Shown here piece by piece: positions 37,393 through 50,114 of a DNA stretch of 64,000 bases (positions are counted from its first letter, which is position 1; each line of letters starts with the position of its first letter). The DNA is from Methylomonas sp. MK1 (GTDB lineage Bacteria > Pseudomonadota > Gammaproteobacteria > Methylococcales > Methylomonadaceae), in the NCBI RefSeq assembly GCF_000365425.1, contig NZ_AQOV01000002.1, forward strand, positions 558,001-622,000, written 5' to 3'. The translations under genes and the position numbers were made by a program. The notes beneath the pieces were generated by a model. It was not told where the DNA came from and ran no database searches. It worked only from the letters and a program-made list of their open reading frames with translations.

Positions 37393-37415
37393 TAGTGGGT
37401 GGTTTCCATCCACTA
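37393..37415 (+). terminator. Hairpin between acpP and fabF
   Basis: The arms TAGTGGGTGG and CCATCCACTA form a 10-bp stem with one G-U pair and a three-base loop, just after the acpP stop. It is followed by GCCGGTTTATCC, not a strong T run, so it would be a partial terminator or RNA-stability element. This would let acpP be expressed above fabF. Confidence 0.45.
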
Positions 37416-37467
37416 GCCGGTTTATCCCCCTTCTCTGGTTGTCTTCTTTTTTTACCGGTAGTTTACT

Positions 37468-38712
37468 GTGAGCACACGTCGAGTTGTTATAACGGGCTTA
37501 GGCGCCATTACGCCGTTAGCCAATAATGTTGCCGATACCTGGGATGGCATTGTCAACGGGAAGAGCGGCATTAGTCCGATCGATTCATTTGACATATCCC
37601 CTTTTGCAACGACGTTCGGCGGTGTCATCAGAAATTTTAATATCGGCGATTATATAGCCGAGAAGGATGCCAAACGCATGGACGGCTTCGTGCACTACGG
37701 CATCGCAGCGGGTTGCCAGGCAATTGAGGATTCCGGTTTTGAAGTCACCGAAGAAAATGCCGAGCGCATCGGCGTGGCCATCGGCGCCGGTATTGGCGGT
37801 ATCACCGGTATTGAAGAATGCTATGCCACCTACGTGGCGGGTGGTCCCAGACGGATTTCGCCTTTTTTTGTGCCCGGCAATATCATCAACATGATCTCAG
37901 GCAATCTGTCGATCAAATACGGTTTGAAAGGTCCTAACTTTGCCATCGTCACCGCTTGTTCGACCGGTACGCATAATATCGGCGACGCGGCGAGATTGAT
38001 CAAATACGGCGACGCCGATGTGATGGTCGCCGGCGGCGCGGAACGCTGCACGACCTCGCCGACCGCGATGGGCGGATTTGCCTCGGCAAAAGCCTTGTCG
38101 CGTCGTAATGACAGCCCTACCACCGCCAGTCGGCCTTGGGACCGTGACCGTGACGGTTTCGTACTCAGCGACGGTGCCGGGGTTGTGGTGTTGGAAGAAC
38201 TGGAGCATGCCAAGGCGCGCGGTGCGAAAATTTATGCGGAACTGGTCGGTTATGGGATGAGCGGCGATGCTTACCACATCACCTCACCGTCCGAAGGCGG
38301 CGAAGGTGCGGCACGCTGCATGCGCAATGCGATGCGTGACGCCAAAGTTAATCCGCAAGATGTGCACTATATCAACGCGCACGGTACATCGACACCAGCC
38401 GGCGATATTGGCGAAACCCATGCGATGAAATTGGCGCTAGGTGATTCTGCTTATAAAGTGGCTGTCAGCTCCACCAAATCGATGATTGGTCATTTGCTGG
38501 GCGCGGCCGGTGGTATCGAAGCAGTATTGACCGCCTTGGCTATCCAGAATCAAATCGCTCCGCCTACTATCAATTTGGAAAATCCCGATCCCGAGTGCGA
38601 TCTGGATTATGTCCCGAACATCGCCAGAAACATGAGCATCGATGTCGCCATTTCCAACTCGTTTGGGTTTGGCGGCACCAATGGTTCTCTGGTTTTCAAA
38701 CGTTACCAATAA
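37468..38712 (+). CDS. fabF: Beta-ketoacyl-ACP synthase II
   Basis: This 414-residue condensing enzyme extends acyl-ACP with malonyl-ACP. The Cys-His-His triad is visible: Cys164 in TACSTGTHN, His305 in [11 protein letters not shown] and His342 in [11 protein letters not shown]. The N-terminal [13 protein letters not shown] is typical. The start codon is GTG at 37468. It follows acpP and precedes pabC, the usual gammaproteobacterial order. Confidence 0.96.
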   Translation: MSTRRVVITGLGAITPLANNVADTWDGIVNGKSGISPIDSFDISPFATTFGGVIRNFNIGDYIAEKDAKRMDGFVHYGIAAGCQAIEDSGFEVTEENAERIGVAIGAGIGGITGIEECYATYVAGGPRRISPFFVPGNIINMISGNLSIKYGLKGPNFAIVTACSTGTHNIGDAARLIKYGDADVMVAGGAERCTTSPTAMGGFASAKALSRRNDSPTTASRPWDRDRDGFVLSDGAGVVVLEELEHAKARGAKIYAELVGYGMSGDAYHITSPSEGGEGAARCMRNAMRDAKVNPQDVHYINAHGTSTPAGDIGETHAMKLALGDSAYKVAVSSTKSMIGHLLGAAGGIEAVLTALAIQNQIAPPTINLENPDPECDLDYVPNIARNMSIDVAISNSFGFGGTNGSLVFKRYQ

Positions 38713-38739
38713 GCGCTTCCGCTTCCGCAGTGTCTGGCT

Positions 38740-39561
38740 ATGTTTTTATTAAACGGCGAGCACAGACACTGTGTCGATGTTTCTGATCGAGGTTTTCAAT
38801 ACGGTGACGGTCTGTTCGAGACCATCGAAGTATTGCAGGGCAAGCCGCTGTTTTTTGATCGTCATCTAAAACGCTTAGCCGAAGGTTGTCGCCGGCTGCT
38901 AATTCCGATGCCGGATACTGCCTTGCTCGACGCTGAAGCGCGGCAATTGAGTCAGTCCAGTGAGAGAGCCGTGTTGAAGTTGATGGTGACGCGCGGTAGC
39001 GGCGGTCGCGGTTACCGGCAGCCGGATCACATTATCCCTACCAGACTATTCGGTCTGCATCCTTATCCCGATTACCCCCATCAGTTCCAAGCAGACGGCA
39101 TCGCCGCGCGTTTTTGCGGCCAGCGTTTGTCTTTGAACCCGAGCTTGGCCGGCATCAAGCACATGAATCGACTCGAGCAGATTTTAGCCAGAGCGGAATG
39201 GCAGGATACGGCCATTCAAGAGGGTTTGATGTTGGATACTCAAGATCACGTCGTGGAAGGCACGATGAGCAACCTATTCCTGGTCAAATCTGACAGTTTA
39301 TACACGCCACCGCTAGGACAATGCGGCGTCGCGGGTATTGTGCGAGAGTTGATTATGGAGTTCGCGCAGCGGATCAAACTACCGTTATTTGAGCAAGCAA
39401 TTGATCAAGCTGCCGTTTTGCAAGCTGACGAATTATTTGTCAGTAACTCGGTAATCGGTATTTGGCCGATCAAACGGCTGGAAGGGCAAGTTTTTAAGGT
39501 CGGTGTTATCACTCGGCGTTTGCAAGATCTGCTCAACACAGCCCGCATGGCGGAGGTATAG
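38740..39561 (+). CDS. pabC: Aminodeoxychorismate lyase
   Basis: This 273-residue fold-type IV PLP enzyme forms p-aminobenzoate from aminodeoxychorismate for folate synthesis. The segments DRGFQYGDGLFETI, LMVTRGSGGRGY and GIKHMNRLEQ, with the PLP-binding lysine, are diagnostic. ETHAM-like branched-chain aminotransferase motifs are absent. The position between fabF and mltG is the classical location of pabC. Confidence 0.92.
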   Translation: MFLLNGEHRHCVDVSDRGFQYGDGLFETIEVLQGKPLFFDRHLKRLAEGCRRLLIPMPDTALLDAEARQLSQSSERAVLKLMVTRGSGGRGYRQPDHIIPTRLFGLHPYPDYPHQFQADGIAARFCGQRLSLNPSLAGIKHMNRLEQILARAEWQDTAIQEGLMLDTQDHVVEGTMSNLFLVKSDSLYTPPLGQCGVAGIVRELIMEFAQRIKLPLFEQAIDQAAVLQADELFVSNSVIGIWPIKRLEGQVFKVGVITRRLQDLLNTARMAEV

Positions 39562-39563
39562 CA

Positions 39564-41175
<1,612 letters not shown>

Positions 41176-41176
<1 letters not shown>

Positions 41177-42177
41177 TGTCAGGCCAAACCGGGATTTATC
41201 CTTGGCAAGAGGAAAACTGGCGGCAACTCCGCGCTTACATCCAGCAACAGCGCATCCCGCAAGCTCTGCTGTTTTCCGGCGCGGCCGGGCAGGGCAGACG
41301 GCATTTGGCCGACTATTATGCGCAAACTCTGCTGTGTCATGCGCCGCTGTCCAATGCGAGTGCTTGCGGTCATTGTGTCGGCTGTAAATTGTTCGCCGCG
41401 CAAACTCATCCCGATTTTCTGACGATAGAACCCGACGAACCCGGCAAGGCCATCGGTATCGACAAAATCAGACAGTTAATCGTCAAGTTGGCTTTGAAAC
41501 CGCAGTACGACGATGCCTACCGAGTCGTGATTATTCAGCCGGCCGATGCTTTGAATACCGCTTCGGCGAATGCGTTTTTGAAGTGTCTGGAAGAGCCGAC
41601 CGAACGCACTTGTTTGCTGTTGATCAGCGAGCAACCGAGCCGCTTGCCGGCGACGATTCGTAGTCGTTGCCAGAAAATCGATTGCGTAACGCCCGTGCAC
41701 GAATTGGCGATGAGTTGGTTGCAGCAGCAGGGTGTCGGAGAGCAAGCGGATTTATTATTAAAACTGGCCCAAGGTTCGCCGCTGTTGGCGAAGCACTATG
41801 CCGAACAGAATATGGTGCAGCTCAGACAGCAGTATTTCGAGGCCTGGTTACATATCGCGCAAGGCAAGGAAAATCTGCTGACGGTAGCCGAGCTCTGGCA
41901 AAAGCAGGAAAAAATCGATTTGGCGGTGGTGTTACTGTGGATGGCGAGCTGGGTGGCGGACATTGTCAAATATGCGTATAGGGCGGAATCGCCGGCGCTT
42001 GCCAATCCGGATCTGAAAAATGCCTTGCAAGCCCTTGCCGACCGGCTAGAATTGAAACGCCTCTATCGGTTTTACGATAATGTGCTTACCACCAAGTCGC
42101 AATTGAACACGCAACTTAATAAACAATTGATGGTCGAGCAGCTATTGATTAGTTGGTCGCAACTGAATAGACAATAA
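41176..42177 (+). CDS. holB: DNA polymerase III delta' subunit
   Basis: This clamp-loader subunit has about 333 residues. The degenerate nucleotide loop (SGAAGQGRRHLA) and the zinc-binding cysteine cluster (CGHCVGCKLF) are characteristic of delta', which does not hydrolyse ATP. PADALNTASANAFLKCLEEP is the conserved sensor region. I chose the ATG at 41176, which overlaps the tmk stop and has GGAG upstream; an ATG at 41164 would add four residues. Confidence 0.94.
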
Positions 42178-42181
42178 GCGT

Positions 42182-42535
42182 ATGGCAGAATCAGCAGCAC
42201 CCAGGCAAGGTATCTTGTCCTTATCGATCAAGGATAAAAACGCGCTGTACGCGGCGTACATGCCGTTCGTGAAAAACGGCGGATTGTTTATTCCGACCAA
42301 GCGCGAATACGAGATGGGCGAGGAAGTGTTCATGTTGCTGAACTTAATGGACGAAACCGAACGTTTGCCGATTGCCGGTAAAATTATCTGGAAGACTCCG
42401 GCGGGTGCCGAGGGCTACCGTGCAGCCGGCATTGGCGTGCAATTTAGTGATCAGGATGGCGGTGCGGCGCGTAACAAAATTGAAACCTATTTGGCTGGCG
42501 CATTAGAATCTGATCGTTCCACGCATACCATGTAA
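42182..42535 (+). CDS. pilZ: PilZ-type protein (type IV pilus assembly)
   Basis: This 117-residue single-domain PilZ protein has the IKDKNALYAAYMPFVKNGGLFIPT opening (here shortened), then EEVFMLLNLMDE and IPIAGKIIWKTP-like strands. The RxxxR c-di-GMP signature is not evident, as in the founding PilZ of type IV pilus systems. It therefore probably acts through protein contacts and not c-di-GMP binding. The order holB-pilZ-tatD matches other gammaproteobacteria. Confidence 0.9.
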   Translation: MAESAAPRQGILSLSIKDKNALYAAYMPFVKNGGLFIPTKREYEMGEEVFMLLNLMDETERLPIAGKIIWKTPAGAEGYRAAGIGVQFSDQDGGAARNKIETYLAGALESDRSTHTM

Positions 42536-42582
42536 ACTGTTTGGCGGGCGGGCTTTGCCGCTGTCTTTACTTTCCTAAACTC

Positions 42583-43383
42583 ATGTTTATCGACTCACAC
42601 TGTCATCTCGACCGTATCGATTTAGCGCCCTACGCTAATGATTTCAATACCTTTGTGCAAGCGGCTCGCGCGGCCAAGGTCCGGCATATGCTGTGTATTG
42701 CCATCGATATGGAAGCCTATCCGGCCATGCTGGAGCTAGTCATGCCATATTCGGACATCTCCTTGTCGGTGGGCGTGCATCCTAATGTTCATGATGGGCG
42801 TGAGCCCTCGCTAGATGATTTGCTACAGTTGGCCGATAACGAAAAAGTGATCGCCATTGGTGAGACGGGGCTGGACTATTTTCGTAGCGAAGGCGATTTG
42901 GAATGGCAGTTTGAACGATTTCGCACCCATATCGCCGCTGCCAAGACACTCAACAAGCCTTTAATTATCCATACTCGCGAGGCTGGGCAAGATTCCTTGG
43001 ATGTGTTGCGGCAAGAAGGCGCGGAGCAAGTTGGCGGGATTATCCACTGCTTTACCGAAGATTGGGCCTATGCGGAAAAGGCTTTGGACTTGAATTTTTA
43101 TATCTCTTTTTCCGGCATCGTGACCTTCAAGAATGCGGAAGCCATCAAAGAGGTAGCGCGTAAAATTCCAGCCGACCGTTTTTTGATTGAGACAGACTCG
43201 CCATATTTGGCGCCGGTACCGTATCGAGGCAAAACTAATTACCCGACCTATGTCCGCTATGTAGCTGAACATATCGCTGATTTGCGCGGGACATCCATCG
43301 AGACGATAGCCGAGCAATCAACCGAAAACTTTTATCGCCTGTTTGCCGGATCTTCGGCGGATAGGCTACGTCAGGCAAACTAA
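42583..43383 (+). CDS. TatD-family metal-dependent hydrolase (YcfH-like)
   Basis: This TIM-barrel hydrolase of 266 residues shows metal-binding residues in DSHCHLD, in GETGLDYFR, in IHTREA and in ETDSPYLAP. It is a probable 3'-5' deoxyribonuclease. The frame extends 14 codons upstream, but the ATG at 42583 gives the standard start MFIDSHCHLD. It is the last gene of the acpP-holB-pilZ run and is followed by a terminator. Confidence 0.92.
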   Translation: MFIDSHCHLDRIDLAPYANDFNTFVQAARAAKVRHMLCIAIDMEAYPAMLELVMPYSDISLSVGVHPNVHDGREPSLDDLLQLADNEKVIAIGETGLDYFRSEGDLEWQFERFRTHIAAAKTLNKPLIIHTREAGQDSLDVLRQEGAEQVGGIIHCFTEDWAYAEKALDLNFYISFSGIVTFKNAEAIKEVARKIPADRFLIETDSPYLAPVPYRGKTNYPTYVRYVAEHIADLRGTSIETIAEQSTENFYRLFAGSSADRLRQAN

Positions 43384-43386
43384 AAA

Positions 43387-43422
43387 AAACGGCCGGCCCC
43401 ATGTGTGATGGAGCGGCCGTTT
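43387..43422 (+). terminator. Terminator after tatD
   Basis: A 9-bp stem AAACGGCCG/CGGCCGTTT encloses an 18-base loop immediately after the stop codon. The T run after the right arm is short (TTTA). It is the likely end of the acpP-to-tatD transcript. Confidence 0.65.
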
Positions 43423-43633
43423 AGAGAGGTGGGGTATAACTCTCATTCCCCAAGCGGGGCGCATACAAGAGTTGCTTGCAGTCTACTGAAGCTAAACAGT
43501 TCTGAAAATGTGGCATATTGCCGCGTGACAAATTGTCGCTGGCCTGGTGGCTAACATAATTCCTTGAAATGCCGTCATTATATCAATCGACCTTTTATAC
43601 CTTGGGTTACAGCAAAGTTATTTTTCTCGGAAT

Positions 43634-44767
43634 ATGGATCTGGAATTAGCTAGTCCGCTAGGAATTTTTCAACTCCAGCGCTTACCGTTTCGCAAAAATG
43701 AACTGCTGCGGGCTTGGGACGCTGCAGACGAATATCTGTTGAATCATTTGGCTGCCGCAGGCATTGCCGAGTATGCCAATATCGTCATCCTCAACGATAG
43801 CTTCGGTGCGTTGGCGGTTTCACTAAGCGCTTACCGACCAACCGCCGTTTCCGATTCCTGGCTTTCGCAGCAGGCGACGCGCATTAACCTGACATTGAAT
43901 GGCATTGGCGACGAGAAAGTGCGGTTGTTGGATAGCTTGTCGCTACCGGAAGCGGGCATCGATTACCTACTGATTAAAATCCCTAAAACCCTGGCGCTGC
44001 TGGAATATCAACTGCATGCACTCAAGCCTTTGTTGAAAGCCGATTGCCAGGTGATAGCCGCCGGCATGGTGAAGAGTTTGCCGCCCACCGCATGGAAACT
44101 GCTGGAACGTTTGATCGGGCCTACGCAACCTTCCTTGGCGGTAAAAAAAGCCCGACTGATTTTTGCCCGGTTAGATCCAGATCTGCAATTGCCTGTGAGC
44201 CCTTACCCAACCCGCTATCAATTGGAGAATAGGGATCTTAGCGTTTGCAATCACGCCAACGTGTTTTCCCGCGATAGCCTGGATATAGGCACGCGTTTTT
44301 TATTAGAGCATCTACCGCAGAATTCCGAATATTACGATTTTATCGATTTGGGGTGCGGCAATGGGATTGTCGGCGTGATGTTGGCAAAACAAAACCCAAG
44401 CGCGCGAATTGGGTTTATCGATGAATCGTTTATGGCTATCGCCTCAGCCAGGGAAAATTTTGCGGCAGCTTTTGCCGATAGTCGGCAGGCCGATTTTTTA
44501 GTCGCCGATTGTTTAAGCGATTACCCGGAGAACAGTGCAGACTGCATAGTCTGTAATCCGCCGTTCCATCAACAGCACACCATAGGCGATCATATTGCCT
44601 GGCAGATGTTCCGGCAGGCGCATAAGGTCTTGCGTCAGGGCGGTGAGTTACGGGTAATCGGCAATCGCCATTTAAATTACCATCTTCCCTTGAAGAAGCT
44701 GTTCGGAAATTGCCGGCAGGTCGCAGCCAATGCTAAATTCTTGATTTTTAGCTGTATAAAGAGCTGA
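43634..44767 (+). CDS. rlmG: 23S rRNA (guanine-N2) methyltransferase RlmG
   Basis: This 377-residue protein has the two-domain RsmC/RlmG layout: a degenerate N-terminal methyltransferase fold and a functional C-terminal one. The SAM motif DLGCGNGIVGVML is near residue 237, and the catalytic NPPFHQ follows. Length and the opening LGIFQLQRLPFRKNELLRAWDAAD favour RlmG, which methylates G1835 of 23S rRNA, over RsmC. It is convergent with the next gene, with only one base between them. Confidence 0.88.
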   Translation: MDLELASPLGIFQLQRLPFRKNELLRAWDAADEYLLNHLAAAGIAEYANIVILNDSFGALAVSLSAYRPTAVSDSWLSQQATRINLTLNGIGDEKVRLLDSLSLPEAGIDYLLIKIPKTLALLEYQLHALKPLLKADCQVIAAGMVKSLPPTAWKLLERLIGPTQPSLAVKKARLIFARLDPDLQLPVSPYPTRYQLENRDLSVCNHANVFSRDSLDIGTRFLLEHLPQNSEYYDFIDLGCGNGIVGVMLAKQNPSARIGFIDESFMAIASARENFAAAFADSRQADFLVADCLSDYPENSADCIVCNPPFHQQHTIGDHIAWQMFRQAHKVLRQGGELRVIGNRHLNYHLPLKKLFGNCRQVAANAKFLIFSCIKS

Positions 44768-44768
44768 G

Positions 44769-45632
44769 TTATTCGATATTTTTATAATGCAGTGAGGATA
44801 TTTGTTCGGACACAATGCCGATTAGAAAAATAAATAAAGACGACAAAAACAGTACCGCGCTCATATTGGTAAACCGGTTTTCCGTAAAATAGGTATAGCC
44901 GTAATAGCCTGCGCCCAAGCTAAACACTATGCTGCTGATGGGTAAAAATAGCCGCATGGGCGAGAACAGTACCCCGATCCGTAAGATAATAATAAAAAAT
45001 CGAAAACCGTCATGCATCAGCCGGATATGGCTTTTGCCGCTACGTTTACCGGCGTGGATAGGAATGTACGCCACCGGGAAGCCGGAACGAAAAAATGCCA
45101 TCGTGCTGGTGGTTGGATAAGAAAAACCGTTGGGTAATAGGTAAAGAAATTTACGGAATTTGTTGGCCCGAGCTGCACGAAATCCGGAGGTAAGATCTTC
45201 TATTTTGTGTCCGGTCATCATTGATGCCAGTTTGTTGTAAAAGTTATTTGCCAGACGTCGGAATAACGAGGCGTGGCTACCGGCGTTTCGGGCGCCGACT
45301 ACCATGTCATAGCCGTCGTTCAGTTTGTTAAGCAATGCCGGAATGTCGCCGGGATCGTGTTGGCCATCGGCATCCATAAATACCAAAATATCGTTTTTTG
45401 CATGTCTAGCGCCGGTTTTGATAGCCGCGCCGTTGCCCATGCTGTAAGGATGATCAATAACCGTGACACCGGCCGCGCGCGCGATGGCGGCGGTATCGTC
45501 TGTCGAGCCATCGTTTATCAGCAGAATCTCCGCATCCGGATAGAGCAGGTGCAACATCGGTAAAAAGGACGGCAGATTTTTCGACTCGTTTTTCGCAGGG
45601 ATTACGATGCTGATCGACGGGGTATTATTCAT
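44769..45632 (-). CDS. Family 2 glycosyltransferase with C-terminal membrane segments (DPM1-like)
   Basis: This 287-residue enzyme resembles polyprenol-phosphate mannosyl/glucosyltransferases. The N-terminal half has SIVIPAKNESKNL, LINDGSTDDT and the metal site MDADGQHD. Two membrane spans lie near the C-terminus (PISSIVFSLGAGYYGYTYF and VLFLSSLFIFLIGIV). It probably loads a sugar onto a polyprenyl carrier for surface glycan assembly. It is monocistronic in appearance. Confidence 0.87.
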   Translation of the reverse strand: MNNTPSISIVIPAKNESKNLPSFLPMLHLLYPDAEILLINDGSTDDTAAIARAAGVTVIDHPYSMGNGAAIKTGARHAKNDILVFMDADGQHDPGDIPALLNKLNDGYDMVVGARNAGSHASLFRRLANNFYNKLASMMTGHKIEDLTSGFRAARANKFRKFLYLLPNGFSYPTTSTMAFFRSGFPVAYIPIHAGKRSGKSHIRLMHDGFRFFIIILRIGVLFSPMRLFLPISSIVFSLGAGYYGYTYFTENRFTNMSAVLFLSSLFIFLIGIVSEQISSLHYKNIE

Positions 45633-45717
45633 GAAAATCCAAAGGTTGGCAGGGAAACATGCCGAAATGTGGAAAACAGTCTAGCAGAATTAAATATTAT
45701 CGACAGCTGGGCCAGAC

Positions 45718-46485
45718 TTATTGAAACTGGTCTTTCAAAAGGCGTAATTGCCTAAAAACCGCTAAGTCTGATTGTTCTGTCATGTCGATATTACTGCGAA
45801 TACTGACGTTATCCGCCCTAAAAAAGGGATTGGTTGCCAGCTCAAGGCCAATAGTAGACGGGATGGAGGGGAGATTTTGTCTGCGTAGTTCGGTAACCTG
45901 CGTAATGCGCTGCTGCAACTTTGGATTGTCTGCATCAATTGATAGCGCAAACCGGCCATTGGCGGCGGTATATTCGTGAGCGCAGTAGATGCGGGTTTCT
46001 GCAGGCAAGGCTTTCAGTTTTTGCAACGAATGCCACATCTGCTCTGCGCTGCCTTCGAACAATCGACCGCAACCAAGAGAAAACAAAGTGTCGCCGCAAA
46101 ATAAAGCCTGACTATCGGCGCCGTAATAAACGATATGCCCCACAGTATGACCGGGTGTGTCGATCACCTGAAATTTCTGATTGCCTAGTTTTACTACATC
46201 CCCGTCACTTACCGTAATATCAATGCCAGGAATACGCGCTTGGTCTGCCGCCGAGCCAACGATTTTGCACCCAGTCAGCTGCTTGAGTTCTAAATTGGCG
46301 CCAACATGGTCGCCGTGGTGATGAGTGTTAAAAATGTAATCAAGTTGCCAGTCCTGCTGCTGAAGCGCATCAACCACTGGCGCGGAAACAGCTGGATCGA
46401 CTACTGCTGTTTCGCCGCTGTTTGGTTCGTGTAGCAGGTAAATATAATTATCGTGTAAGGCGGGGACGAGAAGAATGCTCAGCAT
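45718..46485 (-). CDS. gloB: Hydroxyacylglutathione hydrolase (glyoxalase II)
   Basis: This 255-residue metallo-beta-lactamase-fold enzyme hydrolyses S-lactoylglutathione in methylglyoxal detoxification. The metal site THHHGDH (His55, His57, Asp59, His60) is complete. Later ligands are in TPGHTVGH, CGDTLFSLGCGR and YCAHEYT. The C-terminal glutathione-binding domain (about 170-255) is present. It stands alone between the glycosyltransferase and dxs1. Confidence 0.95.
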   Translation of the reverse strand: MLSILLVPALHDNYIYLLHEPNSGETAVVDPAVSAPVVDALQQQDWQLDYIFNTHHHGDHVGANLELKQLTGCKIVGSAADQARIPGIDITVSDGDVVKLGNQKFQVIDTPGHTVGHIVYYGADSQALFCGDTLFSLGCGRLFEGSAEQMWHSLQKLKALPAETRIYCAHEYTAANGRFALSIDADNPKLQQRITQVTELRRQNLPSIPSTIGLELATNPFFRADNVSIRSNIDMTEQSDLAVFRQLRLLKDQFQ

Positions 46486-46569
46486 GGTATAACCCCCAGG
46501 TTGCTAAATAACGAAATCTAACACCTTACCCACACGCGTTTTAAAATTGCAGCGCGGGTTGCTTAACCT

Positions 46570-46606
46570 GAAAGGCGTGTCAGTGCTAAAAGCTGATACG
46601 CCTTTC
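46570..46606 (-). terminator. Hairpin downstream of dxs1
   Basis: The arms GAAAGGCGTGTCAG and CTGATACGCCTTTC pair over 14 positions with one mismatch and a nine-base loop, 6 bases past the dxs1 stop. There is no T run on the minus strand. It is a probable transcript end for the hopanoid operon. Confidence 0.5.
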
Positions 46607-46612
46607 CGATAT

Positions 46613-48475
46613 TTACGCACAAACCGCTTCAATCTTAGCCAAGATGCCCTTGGTGTCCAACTCGCACAGCGCCAGCAACTCTTCGCGACTGCCTTGCTCG
46701 ACGAAGCGATCCGGCAGGCCGATATTCAACACCGGCATCAGGATGTTCTGTGCCTGCAGAAACTCGTTCACCGCACTACCGGCGCCGCCGGCTATGACGT
46801 TTTCCTCGACCGTGATGAGGACATCATGGCTTTTCGCCATTTCTAAAATAAGTGCTTCATCCAGCGGTTTCACAAAGCGCATGTTCACCACCGTGGCGCC
46901 CAGTTGTTTGCCGGCTTCCACTGCCGGTGTGACCATACTGCCCCAGGCCAGAATCGCAATACGGCTGCCTTGATGTCTGATTTCGCCCTTGCCGATAGGT
47001 AGTTCGGTCAGGGCTTTGTCGACGCTGACGCCCGGCCCCTTGCCGCGCGGATAACGTACCGAAGCCGGACCTTGATGTTTGAAACCGGTGGTCAACATCT
47101 GCCGACATTCGTTCTCGTCGGCCGGTGCCATCACCAGTATATTCGGAATACAACGCATATAACTGAAATCAAACGCCCCAGCATGAGTTGGACCGTCCGG
47201 TCCCACCAAGCCCGCTCTATCTAAAGCGAACAATACGTCCAGATTCTGCAAGGCCACATCGTGGATTAACTGATCATACGCCCGCTGTAAAAAGGTCGAA
47301 TAAATCGCCACTACCGGCTTCGCTCCCTGGCAAGCCTGACCGGCCGCCAAAGTCACCGCATGCTGCTCGGCAATCGCCACATCGAAATAGCGTTTGGGAA
47401 ACTGCTGGGAAAACGCCACCAGACCCGAACCTTCGCGCATCGCCGGCGTAATCCCCAACAGCCGCTCATCCTGCTTAGCCATATCGCATAACCAGTTACC
47501 AAACACTTCCGTGTAAGTCGGATGCGGGGAAGGTGCGGCTTTAGGCAAATAATCCTTAGTGGGATCGAAGGCCGGCACGCCGTGATAAGCCAAGGGATCT
47601 TTCTCGGCCGGGGCATAGCCTTTGCCTTTTTTCGTGACCACGTGCAAAAACACCGGCCCGGACAAATCCTTCAACTTCTCCAGAGTGGACACCAACATCT
47701 CCACATCGTGGCCATCGATCGGTCCGAAATAATTAAAGCCCAGTTCCTCAAACAAGGTGCCTGGCACAATCATGCCTTTCACATGCTCTTCGGTCTTGCG
47801 CGCCAATTCCCAGACCGATGGCATGCTGGCCAAGGCCTTCTTACTCTCTTCGCGTACTGAAGAATAAAACTTACTGGATAACACCTTCGTCAGGTAATTA
47901 TTCATCGCCCCGACCGGCGGCGAAATCGACATATCGTTATCGTTCAGAATCACCAACAGATTGGCATTGACATCCCCGGCATGATTCATCGCCTCATAGG
48001 CCATACCGCCAGTAATCGAGCCATCACCGATGATCGCCACCATCTTCTTGTCTTCCCCGCGCAACTGCGAGGCAATGGCCATGCCCAGTGCGGCACTGAT
48101 CGACGTCGAAGAATGACCCACGCCAAACGCATCGTACTCGCTCTCCGAGCGGCAGGGAAAAGCTGACACGCCGCCCAAAGTGCGAATCGTCGGCATCCTG
48201 TCTTTGCGACCGGTCAAAATCTTATGCGGATAAGCCTGATGACCCACATCCCAGACCAACTGGTCCGATGGCGTATCGAACACATAATGCAGCGCCACCG
48301 TCAGTTCCACCGTGCCCAGGCCAGCGGAGAAATGGCCGCCGGAGATGCTGACCGTATGCGTCAGAAAGCGACGCAACTCATCGGCCAGCGGTTCGAGTTG
48401 TTCTGGTTTCAGTGCGCGGATGTCGGCGGGGGACTGGATGGTTTCTAACAGCGGAAATTCGTTAGTCTGTTTCAT
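46613..48475 (-). CDS. dxs: 1-deoxy-D-xylulose-5-phosphate synthase, copy 1
   Basis: This 620-residue thiamine-diphosphate enzyme catalyses the first step of the MEP isoprenoid pathway from pyruvate and glyceraldehyde 3-phosphate. The TPP motif GDGSITGGM, the LNDNDMSIS segment and the transketolase pyrimidine domain ([15 protein letters not shown]) are intact. It starts 2 bases after the copD stop, at the end of the hopanoid operon. Aligned by eye with the second copy at 59525-61384, only about 13 residues differ after the N-terminal few. Both copies look functional. Confidence 0.96.
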   Translation of the reverse strand: MKQTNEFPLLETIQSPADIRALKPEQLEPLADELRRFLTHTVSISGGHFSAGLGTVELTVALHYVFDTPSDQLVWDVGHQAYPHKILTGRKDRMPTIRTLGGVSAFPCRSESEYDAFGVGHSSTSISAALGMAIASQLRGEDKKMVAIIGDGSITGGMAYEAMNHAGDVNANLLVILNDNDMSISPPVGAMNNYLTKVLSSKFYSSVREESKKALASMPSVWELARKTEEHVKGMIVPGTLFEELGFNYFGPIDGHDVEMLVSTLEKLKDLSGPVFLHVVTKKGKGYAPAEKDPLAYHGVPAFDPTKDYLPKAAPSPHPTYTEVFGNWLCDMAKQDERLLGITPAMREGSGLVAFSQQFPKRYFDVAIAEQHAVTLAAGQACQGAKPVVAIYSTFLQRAYDQLIHDVALQNLDVLFALDRAGLVGPDGPTHAGAFDFSYMRCIPNILVMAPADENECRQMLTTGFKHQGPASVRYPRGKGPGVSVDKALTELPIGKGEIRHQGSRIAILAWGSMVTPAVEAGKQLGATVVNMRFVKPLDEALILEMAKSHDVLITVEENVIAGGAGSAVNEFLQAQNILMPVLNIGLPDRFVEQGSREELLALCELDTKGILAKIEAVCA

Positions 48476-48477
48476 AA

Positions 48478-50109
48478 TCAGTACAGGGGTTCACGATAGA
48501 ACATCAGGATGACGCCTATCTGGAATAAGGCGAATACTGAGATAAATCCGGCAACGTTTTTGCCGGGCGAATCCAGCTTAAGTTCCAGCCAGCGGCCGCA
48601 AGCCAGGATTAGCGAAAATACGCCCATCATGGTATGACCCACTTGAATCAAGAAGGCAGATTTGGCCTCAAAACCGACATGCGAATGCGCCAGCAGCATC
48701 ATGCCGCCGAACGCGGCCAGCAATGGAAACATATAGGGCATGAAGCCGCTATTATTGTTTAGCCGTGCTCTGACTTCGATCAAACCCAGCACAAATACCA
48801 GCAAGGTGGCGATGCGGTGCTGCAAAATTTCGCCGTTGTTAAAGGTGCTTTCCCAGAAGCCGATAGGACCGAGCGGCCAGCTTTCCGCGTCGCTACGGAA
48901 AAACAGAAATACGCCCAATGCCATGAAACCGACTGGCCAAAAGCGCGCCCAGCGATGGAAGCGGTTGGAGAACGACAACATGGCAAAAAAGCTCATCGTC
49001 GTCAGGAAAATACCGGAGATATTGTGGTTGTAGTCTGACCAGGCGGTGGCTGCTTCCGACGGAATCTGACCGACAATCGCTACCCGTCCGGCTTCGCCGG
49101 CGATCAAGGCTTCATGAGTCGGCGATTCCCAGCGCGGTATGCGTGGATGGAACATGTTCAAGACTTCTTCGAAGCTGGCGGTCAGATGCGGAATATCGAC
49201 TGCGGGCGGTTGCGAAGCCAAACTGGCGGCGGTGAACAGGATGGTCAGCAGAATCAGGGTTTCTGCTTCGATGTAATAGGGTACGCGCGCGGTAAGCGCA
49301 TAAAGGCTACGGCTGGTGAAATAGGCATTGACGGCTTGGCGATTCAACCAGGCAAAGCCCAGCGCCAGGCCCAGCATGATAATTTTCACCAATAACAGAT
49401 TGCCGTAACCCGCACCAATAAAGCCTTGGAAGGTGCGGATGTAATACCAAGCCAGCGGTGTGCCGGTAGCTAGTAAAACCACGACGGCGCTGATGCCCAC
49501 TATCGAGAAACGTTTTAATAATAACGGCCAAACTTCGACAGCGATTAACTTGCGTTTTTTCAGCCCCCATAAAGCCAGGATTTGAAAAATACCGCCCACC
49601 CAAGTGGCGGCGGCCATTTGATGAGTGACGGTCAGTGTCATCAACAGACCGCGATCTTCTAAACGACTGGCGCCATGCACCAGCCAAGCTGCAGAGATGA
49701 CCAGCGGCACGATAATCGCTGTCGATAGCACCCAGGATTGTTTGGAACGAGGGTTACTTTTTAGCGTTTGTCTGATGAACAGGGCCAGGATAAATGCACA
49801 AGTCGCTCGCGCCAAACCCGCTTGGAACTGCACGGTTTGGAAAAATGCCGGAAACGGCGATTTCCCCAAGGTCGCCGCCATCAACCAAATCTTCAGGCCG
49901 ATTTTCGACAATTGAGTGATGATCAGCGCTTTGCTGCCGAAATGGATCAGGTTGACGGTTTTGCTCAGTAAAGCCGAGTTATAGAGCGCTTCTTCATGCC
50001 AGGGGCGCAACACGAACAGTCCCCATAGCAAGCCACCGATAGTGATGGAGTAAAACGTGAGATCGACGCCGCCTATCAGTGAGTCTAAATAATTTGCAAT
50101 GCCTTCCAT
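48478..50109 (-). CDS. CopD-family copper membrane protein
   Basis: This is a membrane protein of about 543 residues with some 13 hydrophobic spans. It fits the CopD copper-resistance/uptake family: [27 protein letters not shown] and [23 protein letters not shown] are the typical blocks, with His and Met in the membrane part. The ATG at 50109 is used; a GTG at 50118 overlaps the copC stop. It would move copper across the inner membrane with periplasmic CopC. It lies between copC and dxs1 with almost no gaps, so it is in the same transcript as the hopanoid genes. Confidence 0.85.
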   Translation of the reverse strand: MEGIANYLDSLIGGVDLTFYSITIGGLLWGLFVLRPWHEEALYNSALLSKTVNLIHFGSKALIITQLSKIGLKIWLMAATLGKSPFPAFFQTVQFQAGLARATCAFILALFIRQTLKSNPRSKQSWVLSTAIIVPLVISAAWLVHGASRLEDRGLLMTLTVTHQMAAATWVGGIFQILALWGLKKRKLIAVEVWPLLLKRFSIVGISAVVVLLATGTPLAWYYIRTFQGFIGAGYGNLLLVKIIMLGLALGFAWLNRQAVNAYFTSRSLYALTARVPYYIEAETLILLTILFTAASLASQPPAVDIPHLTASFEEVLNMFHPRIPRWESPTHEALIAGEAGRVAIVGQIPSEAATAWSDYNHNISGIFLTTMSFFAMLSFSNRFHRWARFWPVGFMALGVFLFFRSDAESWPLGPIGFWESTFNNGEILQHRIATLLVFVLGLIEVRARLNNNSGFMPYMFPLLAAFGGMMLLAHSHVGFEAKSAFLIQVGHTMMGVFSLILACGRWLELKLDSPGKNVAGFISVFALFQIGVILMFYREPLY

Positions 50110-50114
50110 GAGGA